Assembly (NCBI GenBank): GCA_034509735.1
Contig: JACGWO010000005.1
Span: forward strand, 30,162,479-30,226,478
From: Sesamum alatum
Lineage: Eukaryota > Streptophyta > Magnoliopsida > Lamiales > Pedaliaceae
DNA: 64,000 nt
Reading direction: 5' to 3'
Position 1 is the stretch's first letter, and every line of letters begins with the position of its first letter. Below, one piece after another: positions 1 through 13,459 of the stretch. The translations under genes and the position numbers were made by a program. A model generated the notes under the pieces. The model was not told where the DNA came from and ran no database searches. It was given only the letters and a program-made list of their open reading frames with translations.

Positions 1-640
1 TATTTTTGAGTTTTGTTTTTTTTTTAAAGTTGGGTGTGAAATTAAAATTTACCCAGGCATAAGTCCACTCAAAGCGCGTTGTATGCATGCAATCGGAATA
101 TTTCCCTTTTATTCCTCTGAAAGTGAACAAAAAGAGGCAATGTGCTAAAAAACTCAAAGGTTGGGCGGTTGAATGTTAACACAAAAAAAAAGAAAAAAAA
201 AATAATTGTGGGACAAAGTGCAAAACCCCTCATAAGTTGCGGGCGTATGCTAATAACCCAAATTTTTAAATTGAATATATTTTCTGAAATGATAATACAT
301 TTTGAGTTTGGATTTTAGTATAAGTCATGAAGTGGTGAGTGTTTTATAAACATTGAGAAATAAAAATAGTAGAAATAACAAAATAATAAAAATATTATGA
401 TTAAGTTAGATATGCAAATGTGGAAAAATGAAAAATCAAGAAAATGTGTTGATTAAGACGAGCATAATGTTATTTGGTATATTCAATATTTTTCATTTTA
501 ACCCAAGGATAAAATAATTTTAGCATGTTAGACTTTTTGGTATACCCCTTCAACATTGATAGTTATTTTTTTTATTATCTCCACATTTATCTGGGTATAA
601 AAATATAGTAAATTATTGAAATACATGGAAGTTTCATATA
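1..640. other. AT-rich intergenic sequence, no gene seen
   Basis: This stretch is AT-rich with short A and T runs and many stops in all frames. I see no coding exon, RNA gene or clear transposon end. Confidence 0.5.
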
Positions 641-3520
641 GGCCCCCAAAATGCTAAACGCGGTGAAAATAAAAATAATTTAAAAATAAAATCTTGCAAT
701 CTAATCGCGTATCTCAGTTATACTAAACATGAATCTCATGCACTATTCAAGTAGTCAATTGAATTAGATGAAAATACCAACCTTTGATGCACTCATACTA
801 ATGTTGATGTACTAAACATCCTGAAGGACAATTTCCTTCCTCGCAAGGGGCAGGAAGTGACGCCCCTTCTTCCCGACAAAAGAAAACCGGCTCGTTTCTT
901 CATTCACGGCAGGAGCACACGTGTTCTACCTCTAAAGTTGGTCTACACCATCAAAGATGGAATCACCTCCACCAATATGCTAGTAAAAGGATAAACTATT
1001 GGAATATCAACTCTTGATCTAGGGTTTGAAGAAGAAAATCCTGGATGGTCTTTTCGGGGAGGGAACATGAAATTCATGGCTTAGGTTTTTGGTTAGGGTC
1101 TTAATTTTATCCCCCAATAAGATCAAGTCCTAATTTAATTGATATCTATCAATTGATTTTAGGTCCAAAAATAATCTAATTAATTTGCAAACCCAAAAAT
1201 TAATTAATTTTATTAATTAATTGAGTGTAAGCCCAAGCTAGTCAATCTAATTAATCTGTTAATTGTAAGTTCAAATTAGTTAATCCAAATAACTAATTAG
1301 TTGCAAGTCCATAAATTAATTAATCTAATTAATTGGATGCAAACCTAAATTAATTAATCTTGTTGATTAATTTTTATGGACTCCTATCAAATACGAGACA
1401 ACTAAATAATTCAATTATTTAATTGTTATGGATCAATTCTACCTTAACCATTAAAATAAATTGTCCCATCTTCTCTAATTAAATTTCATAATTCCATCGA
1501 GGATTTGTGTGCGCCCTTTAGGTTCGTTGTTAAGTTAGATTTTGGCTTGTATCACGTACAATTTAATCGGTAATTATATTGTTTAAATTATTTAAATTAT
1601 AGTTCATTAATTACTCTTAAATTGATCCCTTAATTTAAGAGTACTTGTTGCACATGGTTGGCCATTTAGCAATAGTCCAAGACACTAAAAAATAGGTGAA
1701 CCCTCGTAAAACTGTGAGTTACGAGTTCCATGCAAATATGGTCCTTCCATATACCAATCTCCGAATCAAAGTATAGGGCTTGAAGAAGTCAAATAGTCGA
1801 GCAAAGCGGTAGTCTTGAAAATTGACAAGTAGAAATACTATCTCAAGCTCTATCTTTTAAGCCAACAGTCTCTCACACGCAATTCCAAGCAGGGTATGCT
1901 TATATAGCAACTTTTTAAAAAGCAGTGGCTGAGGATATCTGAACACTTCCCAATTAGATCTTCATAGTTCCGACCCGATGAAAGTGCTCAATAGAATCTG
2001 ATTTAGTCAATAAGTTGTTAGCTTCGTATAAGCCCCGAGATGTTAAATGCAGCGAAAATTAAGATTTTAATTACAAAATAATATTATAATTAACGATCAA
2101 ATCGCCCGTCTCGTTGCTATTACGATGTAGATTTCATGCATAAAAGGATGTCAATTGAATGGTTAAGAGAAACTAACATTTATTGCTCTCTGGTTGATGT
2201 TGGTTACTTGAACTTTCTCAACAACCTTACTTTAAAATTGGTGGAACATCAAAATGGAAGCGCCTCTAATTGTTGTTTACAGTAGGAACACAAGTGTCTT
2301 CCCTCTAAAGTTAGTCCACACCACTTATGATGGAATCACCCTCAAACCTATGCTAGTAGGTATTGGAGGATTATGGTAGATCAACTATTGATCTATGGAG
2401 AAATCAAGGGAATTCTTCTCTTTTGGAGATGAGAAATGAGCATAAGACCAATGCTAAAGTGAAAGCTAGACTTTCTAGCTTTGAATGAGAGAAAGTTTAA
2501 GAACTAGAGAGCAAAAGGAAAGCAAGAGTTTTTATATCATTGTATGTAGAAATATGGTATATTAATCTCTTGCTTTGTACCCCTTTTTATAGGCATTCCT
2601 TTGCACTAGTTACAATGAATGTAGGCAAGGCCTTTTGTCTTGCTCTTAGAACACTTGTCTTCTTCATAGACAAGTTCTAGCATGACTCATCTTTTCTCCT
2701 TTTACACTTGTCTTCTTTATACACAAGCTTTAGTATGACTCATATTTTCTTCTTTTACACTTGTCTTCTTTATAGACAAGCTTTAGCATGACTCATATTT
2801 TCTTCTTCATCTAAATATGAAAACAAGTCATGTCTATGTTCAATGAATCTTGTCTTGTGGGCTTGGGCTAAGGTCTTGAACTTTATCTTAATTTTCAATT
2901 GGACTAAGTCCAATTTTAATTAATTCACAACTAATTATTTAGCCCATGATATTTAATTCCTTGATTAAATATAAGCCCAAATCAATTAATCTAATTAATT
3001 GATTTTCAAGCTCAAATAGATTCATCTTAATTAATCTATCACAAGTCTTACTTAATCAAATTAATGCTTGTGAATTTGAACTCCAAATTAAATAATCATA
3101 TTATTTAATATTCCCATCAAATGATTTCATAAATCATTTCAATCAATTAATTTAACTCCTTAAATTAATTGATTTATTCTCCATAATTAATTCTACAAAT
3201 TAATTCCAATAATTCCATCATGGATTTGTGTGTGACCCTTTAGGTTCACTATTCAGCTAGACTTGGGCCTGTATCATATATACAATTTAATTAGCAACTT
3301 ACTTGCATTAGATTAATTAGATCTTATCATAATTAATCACCCTCAATTAACTCCTTAATTGGAGGGTACCCGTCACCATGGGTGGCCATCTAGCAATAGT
3401 CCATGGCACTAGAGAATAGGTGAATTATTCCGTGAACCTGTGAGCTACGCGTACCATGCAGATACGGTCCCTCCGCTACTAACCTCCCGATCAAAGTCTA
3501 GGGCATGGAATTAGTTACCG
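640..3520. repeat. Two tandem copies of a decayed retroelement-like repeat
   Basis: Two related blocks follow one another, beginning near 642 and near 2031. Both open with a similar GCCCC..ATG(C/T)TAAA phrase, continue with a matching segment (about 915-990 versus 2280-2360, on the theme CTCTAAAGTT-GTC-ACACCA), then an AATTAATT-rich part, and share a GGATTTGTGTG(C/T)G phrase followed by CCCTTTAGGTTC (about 1503 and 3223). No open frame survives. The layout resembles the non-coding ends of an old LTR element, but no primer-binding site or coding domain is visible, so the class is an inference. Confidence 0.5.
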
Positions 3521-5215
3521 GTTCCCATTATCGACTTTGATGTCTATGTATCAACTTTTCAAGTTATGCTTCCAATTTATCAATATAGGAAAAACCTTTT
3601 CTCCTATTTGATCAATAGCCATGACCATGGGCTTCAAGGAACGCATAATGTAGAGAACATAGGAGGTTCGTTATCATCTCATGATAAGTATCAGATCCTA
3701 TCTTGGAACTCACCAACCTCCATGCATGCTTCAACTATGTCTGAAACATGACCGTATAGTGATCCAGGATGAAACCTGAGACCACATTGTACATGATCAA
3801 GTCATAGCCGTCCTATGCACAAGGTTACTGTGGAACCTCAAGTCTGAGGACTACTTAGTGCACTATCGTAGCCTAGGAGTTCTAGTCATACCGATCATGC
3901 CATATAGGGCTTCCATATGACAACTCATGCAGTCAATTCAGTGAACTTGATAACTCTTTATCAAACACCCACTAAAGTGCGCAGACGTCATACGTTTCTG
4001 TCTATGAAACTCGACATTTATCATATGAACACATCACTTAGTGCAAGTCTTTAAAGAATGGTCGATGCCCTGTCTCGACCGATTCATCGATTTGGAATAT
4101 TTTAGATCAAACCATAGAAATTGGTTTCATGGTCGCCATCATATGCGCGAGCCAACCCCGTAGCATAAATTGATCTAAGGGCTTCAACCAAATGCTCATA
4201 TAAATATAATGTTAAAAGCATATGATGAAGATGACCAAAGAACATTTCTTAAATTAACATATTATTGAAAAAGATCGTATAGAATAGTTTACAAAGAGCC
4301 AATAAATTGGCTTGACGGTCACCTATTCTAACATAAGTACCCCGGTTCAGAAGAGACAGTTTAAGCTTACAGGAGAGGGTAATACTCTTCACCGTTCGCC
4401 AAAGTAAGTCCTCCCATCTTGGACTTCGATATCTATGTATCAACTTCACACTTACGTTACTCATTTATTAACATAGGAAAAAATCCTATTTGATCAACTG
4501 CCATGACCATGGACTTGGAGAACACACAATGTAGAGAACATACGAGATTCATCATCACCTCATGATGAGTAATAGTTCCTATCTTGAAACTCGCCAAACC
4601 ATGCATGCTCTGAGTCTCTGACTATGCTGGAAACATGGTTATTTTACAACTACAAAAATTTGTGTTATCCATGATCAAGTCATAGATGTCCTATGCACAA
4701 GATCACTGTGAAACCTCAACTCAAATGACTACTTAATGCACTATCGTTCCAAGGAAATTCAAGTATATTGATCGCACCTTGATAGAATTCCATATGACAT
4801 CACCTACGGACCGTTCAGTGAACTTGATAACCCCTTATCAAGCACCTATTAATGTGCGCAAACGTTGTATGTCATTATCTATATAACGTGATACTCATCA
4901 TAAACGCATCAGTTAGTACAAATATTGGTGAATCATGGTCAATGCCTCATCTCGACCGATTCTATAACTTAAAACATTTTAAATTAAACCATAGAGGTTG
5001 TTTCACGATCGCGATCATATAAGCGATCCAACCCCGTAGTATTGAAGACGTGAGGGCTTCAACCAAATGTGTCTAATAAAATGATAAGGCATAAGATGAA
5101 GATGAACACATTACAATTTTCTCATTAATTAATATTTTATTAAAAAAAGATTGTGTAGAATAATTGACATTGGGCCATCCCGGCTTGACAATTACCATAT
5201 TTGAACAATACATAT
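3520..5215. repeat. Tandem duplication of a ~0.8-kb retroelement-like segment
   Basis: The segment at about 3530-4330 recurs, diverged, at about 4425-5210. Landmarks in both copies, in the same order, are TCTATGTATCAACTT, CCATGACCATGG, AATGTAGAGAACATA, CATGATCAAGTCATAG, GTCCTATGCACAAG, GGGCTTCAACCAAATG and a closing GGCTTGAC. Neither copy has a long open frame; the short frames at 3566-3751 and 4249-4464 do not agree between copies and are chance. It is probably non-coding sequence of an LTR-type element, with the family unknown. Confidence 0.5.
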
Positions 5216-5683
5216 TTACTAAAATACCTTCAACTATACTTACATTTTTTCAGATAATAACTATCATTTGATTTCTTCATACGCATTTAAATTTAAAATA
5301 CTTTAAGGTTACATTTGAATTGATAGATTTAAAATCATTAAATCATAGGTTTCAAACCCTAATAATAAATTTTTTTAATTTATTTGGATAATTTTAAATT
5401 CAAATAATTTGAATCCATCCACCTTAAATTTAAATTATATTTTGTTAAATATTAGTGGACTTCAAATATGTGGAGTCATTTAAAATTCTTTATCCAAATC
5501 CATTGCTCAAATCAAAATACATCAATTTAAATGTAGTCTAATGTCTTTATAAGTGATTTATTTTATCTTCCTTCATTTAACTTAATTAAACAAATAGAAT
5601 AAAAAAAACTTAAATTAGGCGCACCTATTTAATGTGCTGTCACTATATAATTATTATTGTGCCTTTGAGATATAAAGATTAAT

Positions 5684-5949
5684 GTCTAGGAAGCCTAGTT
5701 TAGTTGATGAAGCTGAGGCCCTGACCCTAAAGATCATGGGTTCAAACCCTGCGTGGGTTGGTGTTATTTCTACTGTATAGTAGGTATGATTTGCTGTTGT
5801 AATAAATATGTATTAGTTTATTTGATATTATTGATTTGATTGTTTGTAATGGTCTCAGTTCGATATTGATAGTTGACGGGACTGAATGTAATCATGTTCC
5901 TTTTGATTAATAAAATTCATCGCTTCTAATTCAAAAAAAAAAAAAAAAA
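5684..5949 (+). mobile_element. tRNA-derived SINE with poly-A tail and target-site duplication
   Basis: The head contains a B-box-like promoter word GGTTCAAACCC at about 5739-5749 with an A-box-like stretch before it near 5700. The body ends in a run of A (about 5932-5949). The ten bases AAAGATTAAT occur just before the element (5674-5683) and again at the end of the A tail (5947-5956), as expected of a LINE-driven insertion. A related copy lies on the minus strand near 48.3 kb. It carries no coding sequence. Confidence 0.75.
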
Positions 5950-6046
5950 GATTAATATAATAGACTAGAAGAAAGAGGAAAAATAAATGAGGGATTGGTG
6001 AAAAAAAAGTTGAAATTCTTAATTCTAATTTTGCAGTTATATTTTA

Positions 6047-6502
6047 GGGAAAATTACACCGCCTCCCCTAAAGTTTAGTATAACCACACGTATATCTCTA
6101 CGGTTTGAAAAATTGTACATAGTACCATTGACTTTATTTACGTCCAACAAAAGATACATCTATTAATCAAATTCTACGAAATTTGTTGATATTTACTAAA
6201 AAATTGAATGAAAACTCATATTTACTATGATTGACTTGCAGGTCACATAAATCTTTTGTAATCAAATTAACTTTATATATTTTTACACGTTAATACATGT
6301 GAGGAGGTACATTTTCACTCTTATAAAAGTAATTTATCATAAAAGATTTATTTGGCCTCCAATAAGTATGTAAGTCAATTTTGTTTAAATATAACTTCCA
6401 TTCAGTTTTTCTATCAATATTAGCGAATTTTATGAATTTTACTCGTAAATAAATTTATTCATCCGACGAAAATAAATATTATAGATAATTGGTGTAATTT
6501 TT
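6047..6502. mobile_element. MITE-like element upstream of NOL9
   Basis: The ends are imperfect inverted repeats: GGGAAAATTACACC at the left and GGTGTAATTTTTTG at the right. A similar body recurs at about 12.43-12.97 kb (shared words CATCTRTTAATCAAA and GAAATTTGTTGATATT). It is non-coding and diverged. Confidence 0.4.
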
Positions 6503-6689
6503 TGAACCACGCCTAATTATCTTTGTATTTTATTGTGAGCTATTTTGAGAAGTTTATAGGACATCACACGCAAAAAAATCACAGGACACACGCCGACGGC
6601 GTGCCCAGCTCCCACCGTTCCACCCCAAAACCCCGCCTAAAAACCCTCCCGCCGTCGCCGCATATGTATTAATATTACCCAAATGAACT

Positions 6690-6714
6690 GAGAGAGAGAG
6701 AGAGAGAGAGAGAG
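6690..6714 (+). repeat. (GA)n microsatellite in the presumed 5' leader of NOL9
   Basis: A pure GA run of about 12 units ends 20 bases before the ATG at 6734. GA/CT runs also sit in the leaders of several other genes here and could bind GAGA-type (BPC) factors; that role is inference. Confidence 0.8.
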
Positions 6715-6733
6715 GTCATAGTTACTTCTGGAT

Positions 6734-9700
6734 ATGGCGGCAGCTTCAGAAACTGAGAGCCCATCGCCAAAGATATTTATACCTGAGGAATGGGCTGAGG
6801 CAGCCGAGGCCATAGCCTACGGTTCAGCTGCAATTCCAATCACCTTTGTCTGCGGTCCCAAGAATAGCGGCAAAACTACTTTTTCACGCCACCTCCTCAA
6901 TGTTCTTCTCCAGAGGTATCTCATGGGACTTTACGTCTTCATGTTTGTTAATTTCTTGTCTGTTTTCGTTTTGATGGACAGTTGTTTTTTCGTCGGAATT
7001 TGAATTTCTTGATTTGGGTATTGCGGGAATGTTGTAGTATTTGTTCACTTGTTTGTGGGCGTCGGGATTTCTGATCAATTTGAGATGGGAGTTAGTGGGT
7101 TGTGAAGTTCTAATGAGTAGGAAAAATAGCGTGTTCTTGGAAATGTACCTGCACAGTTATTGCTAGATGCCTCACAATCATGTCAGTCTGTGATCGTCTC
7201 TGAAATTGGAACCCGAATATAGTTTCGTATTCGTTATGTGTATAGTTACTTGTTTGATGAAATCATTGATGGAAATGTTTCATTTGATTTCAATTGTAGA
7301 TTTGGCTCGAGCCGTTGGGTGAAAGAGTTCTATTTATTAGACCTATGGATAAATTTTACATGAGTATGTGGACGATGAATGCATGTTAAATATATATATA
7401 TATATATATATATATGCGTGTATTTACACATCCACAGATCCTTGCCCATGTAGATGAAGTATTATCCAGGCATTAAAACATTATTGTATCGTCTCTGTGC
7501 TTTTGCGAGTGTACTTAATCTGGAACATTGATTCTTCACTTATTTTCACATGAAAAAATAATTCTTGTTGATAAAATGATGAGATGAGAGTTGCATAAGA
7601 CTTGTGCATGGCCAAAACATAGAAATATCTATAGTGAAACCACAATTTCTTTTTTCCAGCAGGACATGTTCAAACTATGTACTCTTGATTTCAGGCACAA
7701 AAAAGTGGCTTACCTTGATACTGATGTTGGGCAGACGGAGTTTACACCTCCTGGTCTCTTATCACTCACTGTTATCGACAAAATAACTCCAGGTCATTAT
7801 TTCACTGTTTTAACCATTCTGCTAAGGTGGTTGTATGTTATCTTTGGTTGTGTGATTACTTTGCCGCCCAGAATTACGTTATTCTGATAACTGTTTTTCT
7901 GTTTGATAGATTTGACAATTCCATGCTTGAAAACTCCTGAAAGGTATAATTCCTAGTTCCTTTTGATTTTCTTGTGTTGTGCGCCAAACCTCTTTTCTTT
8001 CCTTCCTTTTTCTTTGGAAGAAAACAAGAATGATTGAAAAGCATACGATGCAACAGTTTTTGGAATTTGCCCTGAAACATTAGCATGTAGATTTGCACTT
8101 TGCAATGGTTTCGGTGCATTGATTGTTTACAGTTGATTGCTTGATGGAATGCTTTTCATCAGATGCTTGACTGAATTATTCAATTGCTTTTATTATACTC
8201 TTCTGGAATTTTTCGGTAAAAAGGAAAAAACATAGAATTGAAATACTTTTAGCTGTTTAAGCTAAATTTATACACCAAATCTATGGTAATGGAACTCCAT
8301 CAAATTATTTACTTTTGATATCATTTCAGATGCTTTTTCTTTGGCGACATCTCCTCAAAAAGGGACCCAGCTGCCTATTTGGCTTACATATTTTCCCTGT
8401 ATGACTATTATTCGGAAGAATACTGCACGAGTAACAAGACGGAATTCCAGGCTAATGCTCGCTTGCCACTTGTCATAAATACCCCCGGCTGGGTAAAAGG
8501 TTTGTCCGTTCTTGTTCCTTCTCTTCATTCTTTTCGGTAATCTGCTATAAATTTAAGCTTCAGGTGTTATTCCTTGTCTAGCGTGGAATCTGCTGCTTCT
8601 AGTATAAGGCAATTACCTGCTACATTATCTATTTTGTTCGCCAGGTATTGGTTATGAAATACTGGTGGACATGCTAAAATATATGTCTCCGACCCATGTG
8701 GTTAAGATTGGAATATCTGCTCGGAGCAAGAACTTACCTGCTGGGGCATTTTGGTTGAATGAGGGGAATACTGATGCTGCGACTGTCATTGAGATCAATG
8801 CTGCTCTTCAGGACCATTTAAAGAGATCGTATGTTCTATTATCTTCATTTTATGTTAAGATTTGTTTTTTCTAGTGTCTATTATCATGCATAATCTTTTC
8901 CGCGCTACTTTGTGATTTTGGAGTTTGGAATTTCCATGTAAGGGGCTGGATCACTTTACTTTTGATCGTCAAAGTGCACATGTAGTTCCCTTTCCGTAAA
9001 TCTTTGAAGACTTGGTTTATGCATCAAAATTCTTTTACTATGTGGGACTTCCTCCTACTTATGTCAAAATTCACAACATCTGTTGCAGCAGGCATCAAAC
9101 TTTTTTGCCATCTACGAAATTTGGGGCTGTTTGTTTGTGTTTTCATTTCCAGTTTTGGAAACAATAATTAAAGTGAAAACATGTTTGTTTATACGTATTC
9201 TCATTGGAAATATATTGATTTGACAACACAGTTCAATATAAAACACATAATCTCATTTACCATGGTAAGATGTCTGTTTAAAAGTTGCCATGAATTCTGG
9301 TGGATGGTTTCCATCTATTGCGAAGGTGTCAGTTTGCTTCTTGTATTTCCTAACAATCTCTTCCTCAGGGTGCTGGTACAGAAGGATTCACACCTTCTAC
9401 GAGATTTGCGTGTGATGGCATACTTCAGGCAGTGCTTTCCCAGTGATATGACTATCACCACAATCAAAGAACTTGCTCGTGCATTAGCTGCTCACCCTCC
9501 CTATGAAATTTCCATATCAAGTATCAAAATTAAACACCTCCATTGCCAGGTAGATTCAGCTATTCATATCTTCACATTACTGCAAGAATAATCGATACAG
9601 CAGTATCCTTCTAGTTTAGAATTACTCAAAGATTGGACATATTTCCAGCCACTTTGTCATCATTCTCTTTAGACAAGTATTTCGGAAGTTGCTGCTGAAG

Positions 9701-10937
9701 TTTATATTAAATCAAATTAGTTATTCTACATGTCCATGTCCCTAATGAATATTTCTGATAGTGCAATATCTTCCTGGTAGGTCCCACCAACCGAAACTTT
9801 CTACAGTTTGAATGCAACTATCGTTGGTCTGGCAGTCAGTTCAGCATCTGATCAGTGGCCTCAGTGTGTTGGCTTGGGTTAGTTAACTGAAATCTTTCAC
9901 AACCCTTTTCTCTCTTGTTGAAGTTTCCGTAACTTCTAAAGAACACTTTATGTTCTCCATGAAATTGGTCAATTTGATAGATCATAGATACCGACCATGA
10001 AAGCTACACGTGGTCTGAATTTTTCTTTGAAGTAAAACTAAATAGTTTGGACACTATTGAACATAAACTTTAATTAATTTCGGATTCAGTAATCAAAAGT
10101 TGTTTTGTAACTTGCTTGATTCTGCAATACATGAAAATACAACCCTTGCCCTTTCATAAGAAGCTCTTTTCAGCTAAAGTTGACTGGTTTGCAGTATTAT
10201 GCTGCTGCTCATATGTTCGGATTTAAATAACGTCAAATAGTACCGTGGCATTTATTTGTATTTAACTCGTGTCAAACTCAGGTTTTTCTATTTTATGAAC
10301 CAGGGATTGTGAGAGGCATCGACACCTTTAGAGGCGTGCTCCATGTTATAACCCCCGTTCCACAGCAGACTCTGGAGGATGTTGATCTGTTGCTTCAGGG
10401 GTTTATTCAAATCCCAACTTCTTTACTGCAGGTACACGTCTTACCGGAGAACTACGTTTTTCGGAATTCTTCTTCTTCCCACTGTCTTTGCATATAGTAA
10501 AGAGATTACAACAAAAGAAAACTGAGTTCTTCTTCTTCTTCCTATTTCCAGCTATTTGTCCAAAATCGGATTTAATACAATTTACCTTCCTGTGATATTG
10601 CAAATGAGCAAATTACTTCCTATAAAAACAAAATAGCAATTTACCTCCCTGTGTTTTTTAAAATGGAGCAATTTACTTCCCTAGACAGGGAGGTAAATTG
10701 CTCAATTTTAAAAAAATACGGGGAGGTAAATTGATTCATTTTAAAGAACACAAGAAGGTAAAGTACTATTTTATTTTTCATAAGGGGGTAATTTGCACAT
10801 TTACAATATCACAGGGAGTTGCTTGCATTTTTCCCGTCCAAAATCTATTACAATATGAGCTGCTGCTGCATTCATTTTTTCAGGTACAAGGCTGCGTTTC
10901 TCCTTACATGTCTGCAAATGTACTCTCTACTAACTAA
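6734..10937 (+). CDS. NOL9: Polynucleotide 5'-hydroxyl kinase, NOL9/Grc3 type (9 exons)
   Basis: NOL9/Grc3 proteins phosphorylate RNA 5'-hydroxyl ends in the nucleolus during pre-rRNA processing. Coding exons are 6734-6915, 7695-7792, 7910-7943, 8330-8499, 8645-8828, 9369-9549, 9781-9877, 10304-10431 and 10884-10937; all splice sites are GT-AG and the phases join into 375 residues. A Walker A loop, GPKNSGKT, lies at about residues 41-48, and exon 2 carries the Clp1/Grc3-family stretch LDTDVGQTEF. NTPGWVKG follows in exon 4. The length fits the short plant form (the Arabidopsis homologue as I recall is At5g11010), which lacks the long N-terminal part of animal NOL9. Intron 2 ends in a short acceptor before a 34-base exon, so that microexon is the least certain piece. 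Intron 1 has a (TA)n run near 7390-7414 and the last intron holds a hairpin MITE. Family assignment is firm; activity is inferred. Confidence 0.9.
10563..10842. mobile_element. Palindromic MITE in the last intron of NOL9
   Basis: The sequence reads CAATTTACCTTCCTGTGATA on the left and returns as its inverse near 10800-10826, folding around a centre near 10685 (CTTCCCTAGACAGGGAGG). The same element type recurs at 29170-29462 and 42385-42615. It is non-coding; as RNA it would form a hairpin about 130 bp long inside the intron between exons 8 and 9. Confidence 0.65.
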
Positions 10938-13459
10938 CTAGGACATCAACAACTCAAGACTCATCCATCCATCTGCAGGGCAGTGTTTCTTGTACTAAAA
11001 ACACATGTTTATACTTCTTCAAACTACTAACATGTTATCGGCACGTTTGCCCTAAATCGCCTTTATTTGCAGCCAAAATTGTGTCGGAACTCTGCATCAT
11101 GCATCGACCAATTCTTGTGTTAACTTGAAATTTGCATCCATCTACTATCGAAAATTATACAGCTAACTAATGTTTTGTGTCGATACTGATGTTGCTCTGC
11201 ACGCTCGATGCGTCTGCATAAATTTTCAAACTATATGCTATTTATTTGAATCTTTTTGTGTGAGATTAAACATATTTTACCTGTTTCAATGTAGTTATTA
11301 GACATACGGTGAGTGAAACGGATAATATAAAGGGTAAATTATATTTACACTCCTTGAAGTTTGTGATTGAAAATTATAACTAGTTACATTGATACTCTAT
11401 GAGGTTTGTCATAATTATAAATATATTTATGTTAGATTGAAAATTATAATTAGCCCACCTAAAGTTTGAAAAATCTTAAGTTACTTATCGAAAAAGTGTG
11501 AAAGTATAATAATACCCTTGTCTTTTCTGTAAAAAGAAATAAAAAGATAAATAATTACAAAAGACAAAAATGCCCTTTCATACTTACACAAAATATCAAA
11601 TTCACATCCCCTGAAGCTTGCTATAATTAAAAATAAATTCTTGTTAAATTAAAAAATACAATTAACCCGATTTAGGTTTACTCCGTGTTACATGTATATC
11701 CAATTAAATTAAAAAAAGAAAAAACAAGAAAGACAATCCATTTATTTTACAACAAATAAAAATAATGGACAAGTGTAGACATTCTTGTTTAAGAGCAACC
11801 GTATGTCGTCCGTATAATTCGATGATCATACTCTAATCTTTCGTAGATTGACTTGTTCAATACGGAAAATATTGCTAGGTTTATGCTATTTTTCAGTGGA
11901 CACTGTATTTTCTACTGTATGATATTAGTATTTTATTTTTATGGTATTATACTCTATTTTATTTTTTGATATTATTTATTATATGCGTGTCTAACCGTAT
12001 TTAAGATGACTATGCACAAATATTTAGTTAACAAATTCAAGTGAGTGTCACGAAAAAATCTTCCTATTATTTGCATTTCATTTGATGATATTACAATATG
12101 CACATTTAATAATATTCGAGATGGTAAATACTAAAATATTTAGTTAAATAATTCGACAAATAGTTTCGGATAAAATATCTACGTTTTCTTCAATTTTCCA
12201 CTTCTGATCTCAATTGTTGCGACTTTTTACACATATATAATATTTTGGGTTAGTATTAAAATAAACAAATAATTACTATTAAAGTAAATACAAACTGATG
12301 TATTGATGAAATTCGAATTCATAATCTTATAGTAATGGAACCTCGATCAATTGAGTGTCAAGGGTTATTTCCAAATACTTTCTAATTACATAACTGCACA
12401 TATCTGTCAAGTTAGACAGTCCTCCCTCAACATTTGATGTAAGTACACGTAGATTCTTTGTGGTTAAAAAATTATATTTAGTACTCATGGCATTTATTTT
12501 TGACCGATAAATATGTTCATCTGTTAATCAAAATTCATGAAATTTGTTGATATTATCAAAAAGTTAAATAAAAAATTATATTTACTCCTAGTTGACTTAT
12601 TATGATTTATTGCAGGTCAAACAAAATTTTTATGAGCAAACTACTCTTATAAGGGTAAAAATGTATCTCCTCACATAAGGAATGAAGATGTATAATGATA
12701 GTTTGATCAGAAAAAAATTGTTTGAGTTGATAAGACATTGAAGGTATGTATACCTATAAATTTGTTCATTATGAAAATTACCTTACACCAAAAGAAAAAA
12801 TATTTATTTGAATTGAATAAGTTAGTAATAAGTCAATCGATATCAAATATGAATTTTCATTCATTTTCTTTTGTTAATACCAACAAATTCGATGAATTTC
12901 GATTAATAGAGGAATTTATTTATTGAATGAAAATAAAATTTATAAATATTAATATAATTTTTCAAACTACAATAATTCAACGTATAATTACAACAAATTT
13001 TAAGAAAGGACAATATAATTATCTCTTACTATATATATTTTTCCCTACAGTTCAGTCCAAACACAAAAATTGACATGCTAAACGTCGCCGTTTCCTACCG
13101 GTCTCCTTTCATTAACGGTAGACCGTTAATTCAGGTAAATGGTCCGACGTAGAGCAAAGCAGCGCCACCATCCAAATTTAGGCAATCTCTGAAACAGAGA
13201 ATCTTGTTTGTTTTTTTTTCCCTTTTTCCTTGTGCAGACCCAACCGCAGCAAACACACAGAAAATAGGTGAAAAGAAGAGAGAGAGAGGGGGGGAAGAAA
13301 GAGAGAGAGAGACACAGACTGGTCATGATCTGGGCTTTGCTTTTCTGTCCATGGTCATGATCAATCGAAACATTTACAGTGTCCCAGTTTGATTTTTGTC
13401 ACAATAGTCTGTGGTATCATTCTTGGTTTGTTTGATTTGATCGTAAGGTGTTTGTCAAA
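10938..13459. other. Intergenic region between NOL9 and the myosin-binding protein gene
   Basis: No gene is seen. About 11335-11700 holds repeated GGGTAAATTA-type MITE debris. About 12430-12970 is a diverged relative of the element at 6047-6502. About 13020-13459 should contain the promoter and leader of the next gene, including a GA-rich tract at 13276-13312. The short frames here (for example at 12738-12926 and 13204-13392) lack any recognisable protein features. Confidence 0.5.
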
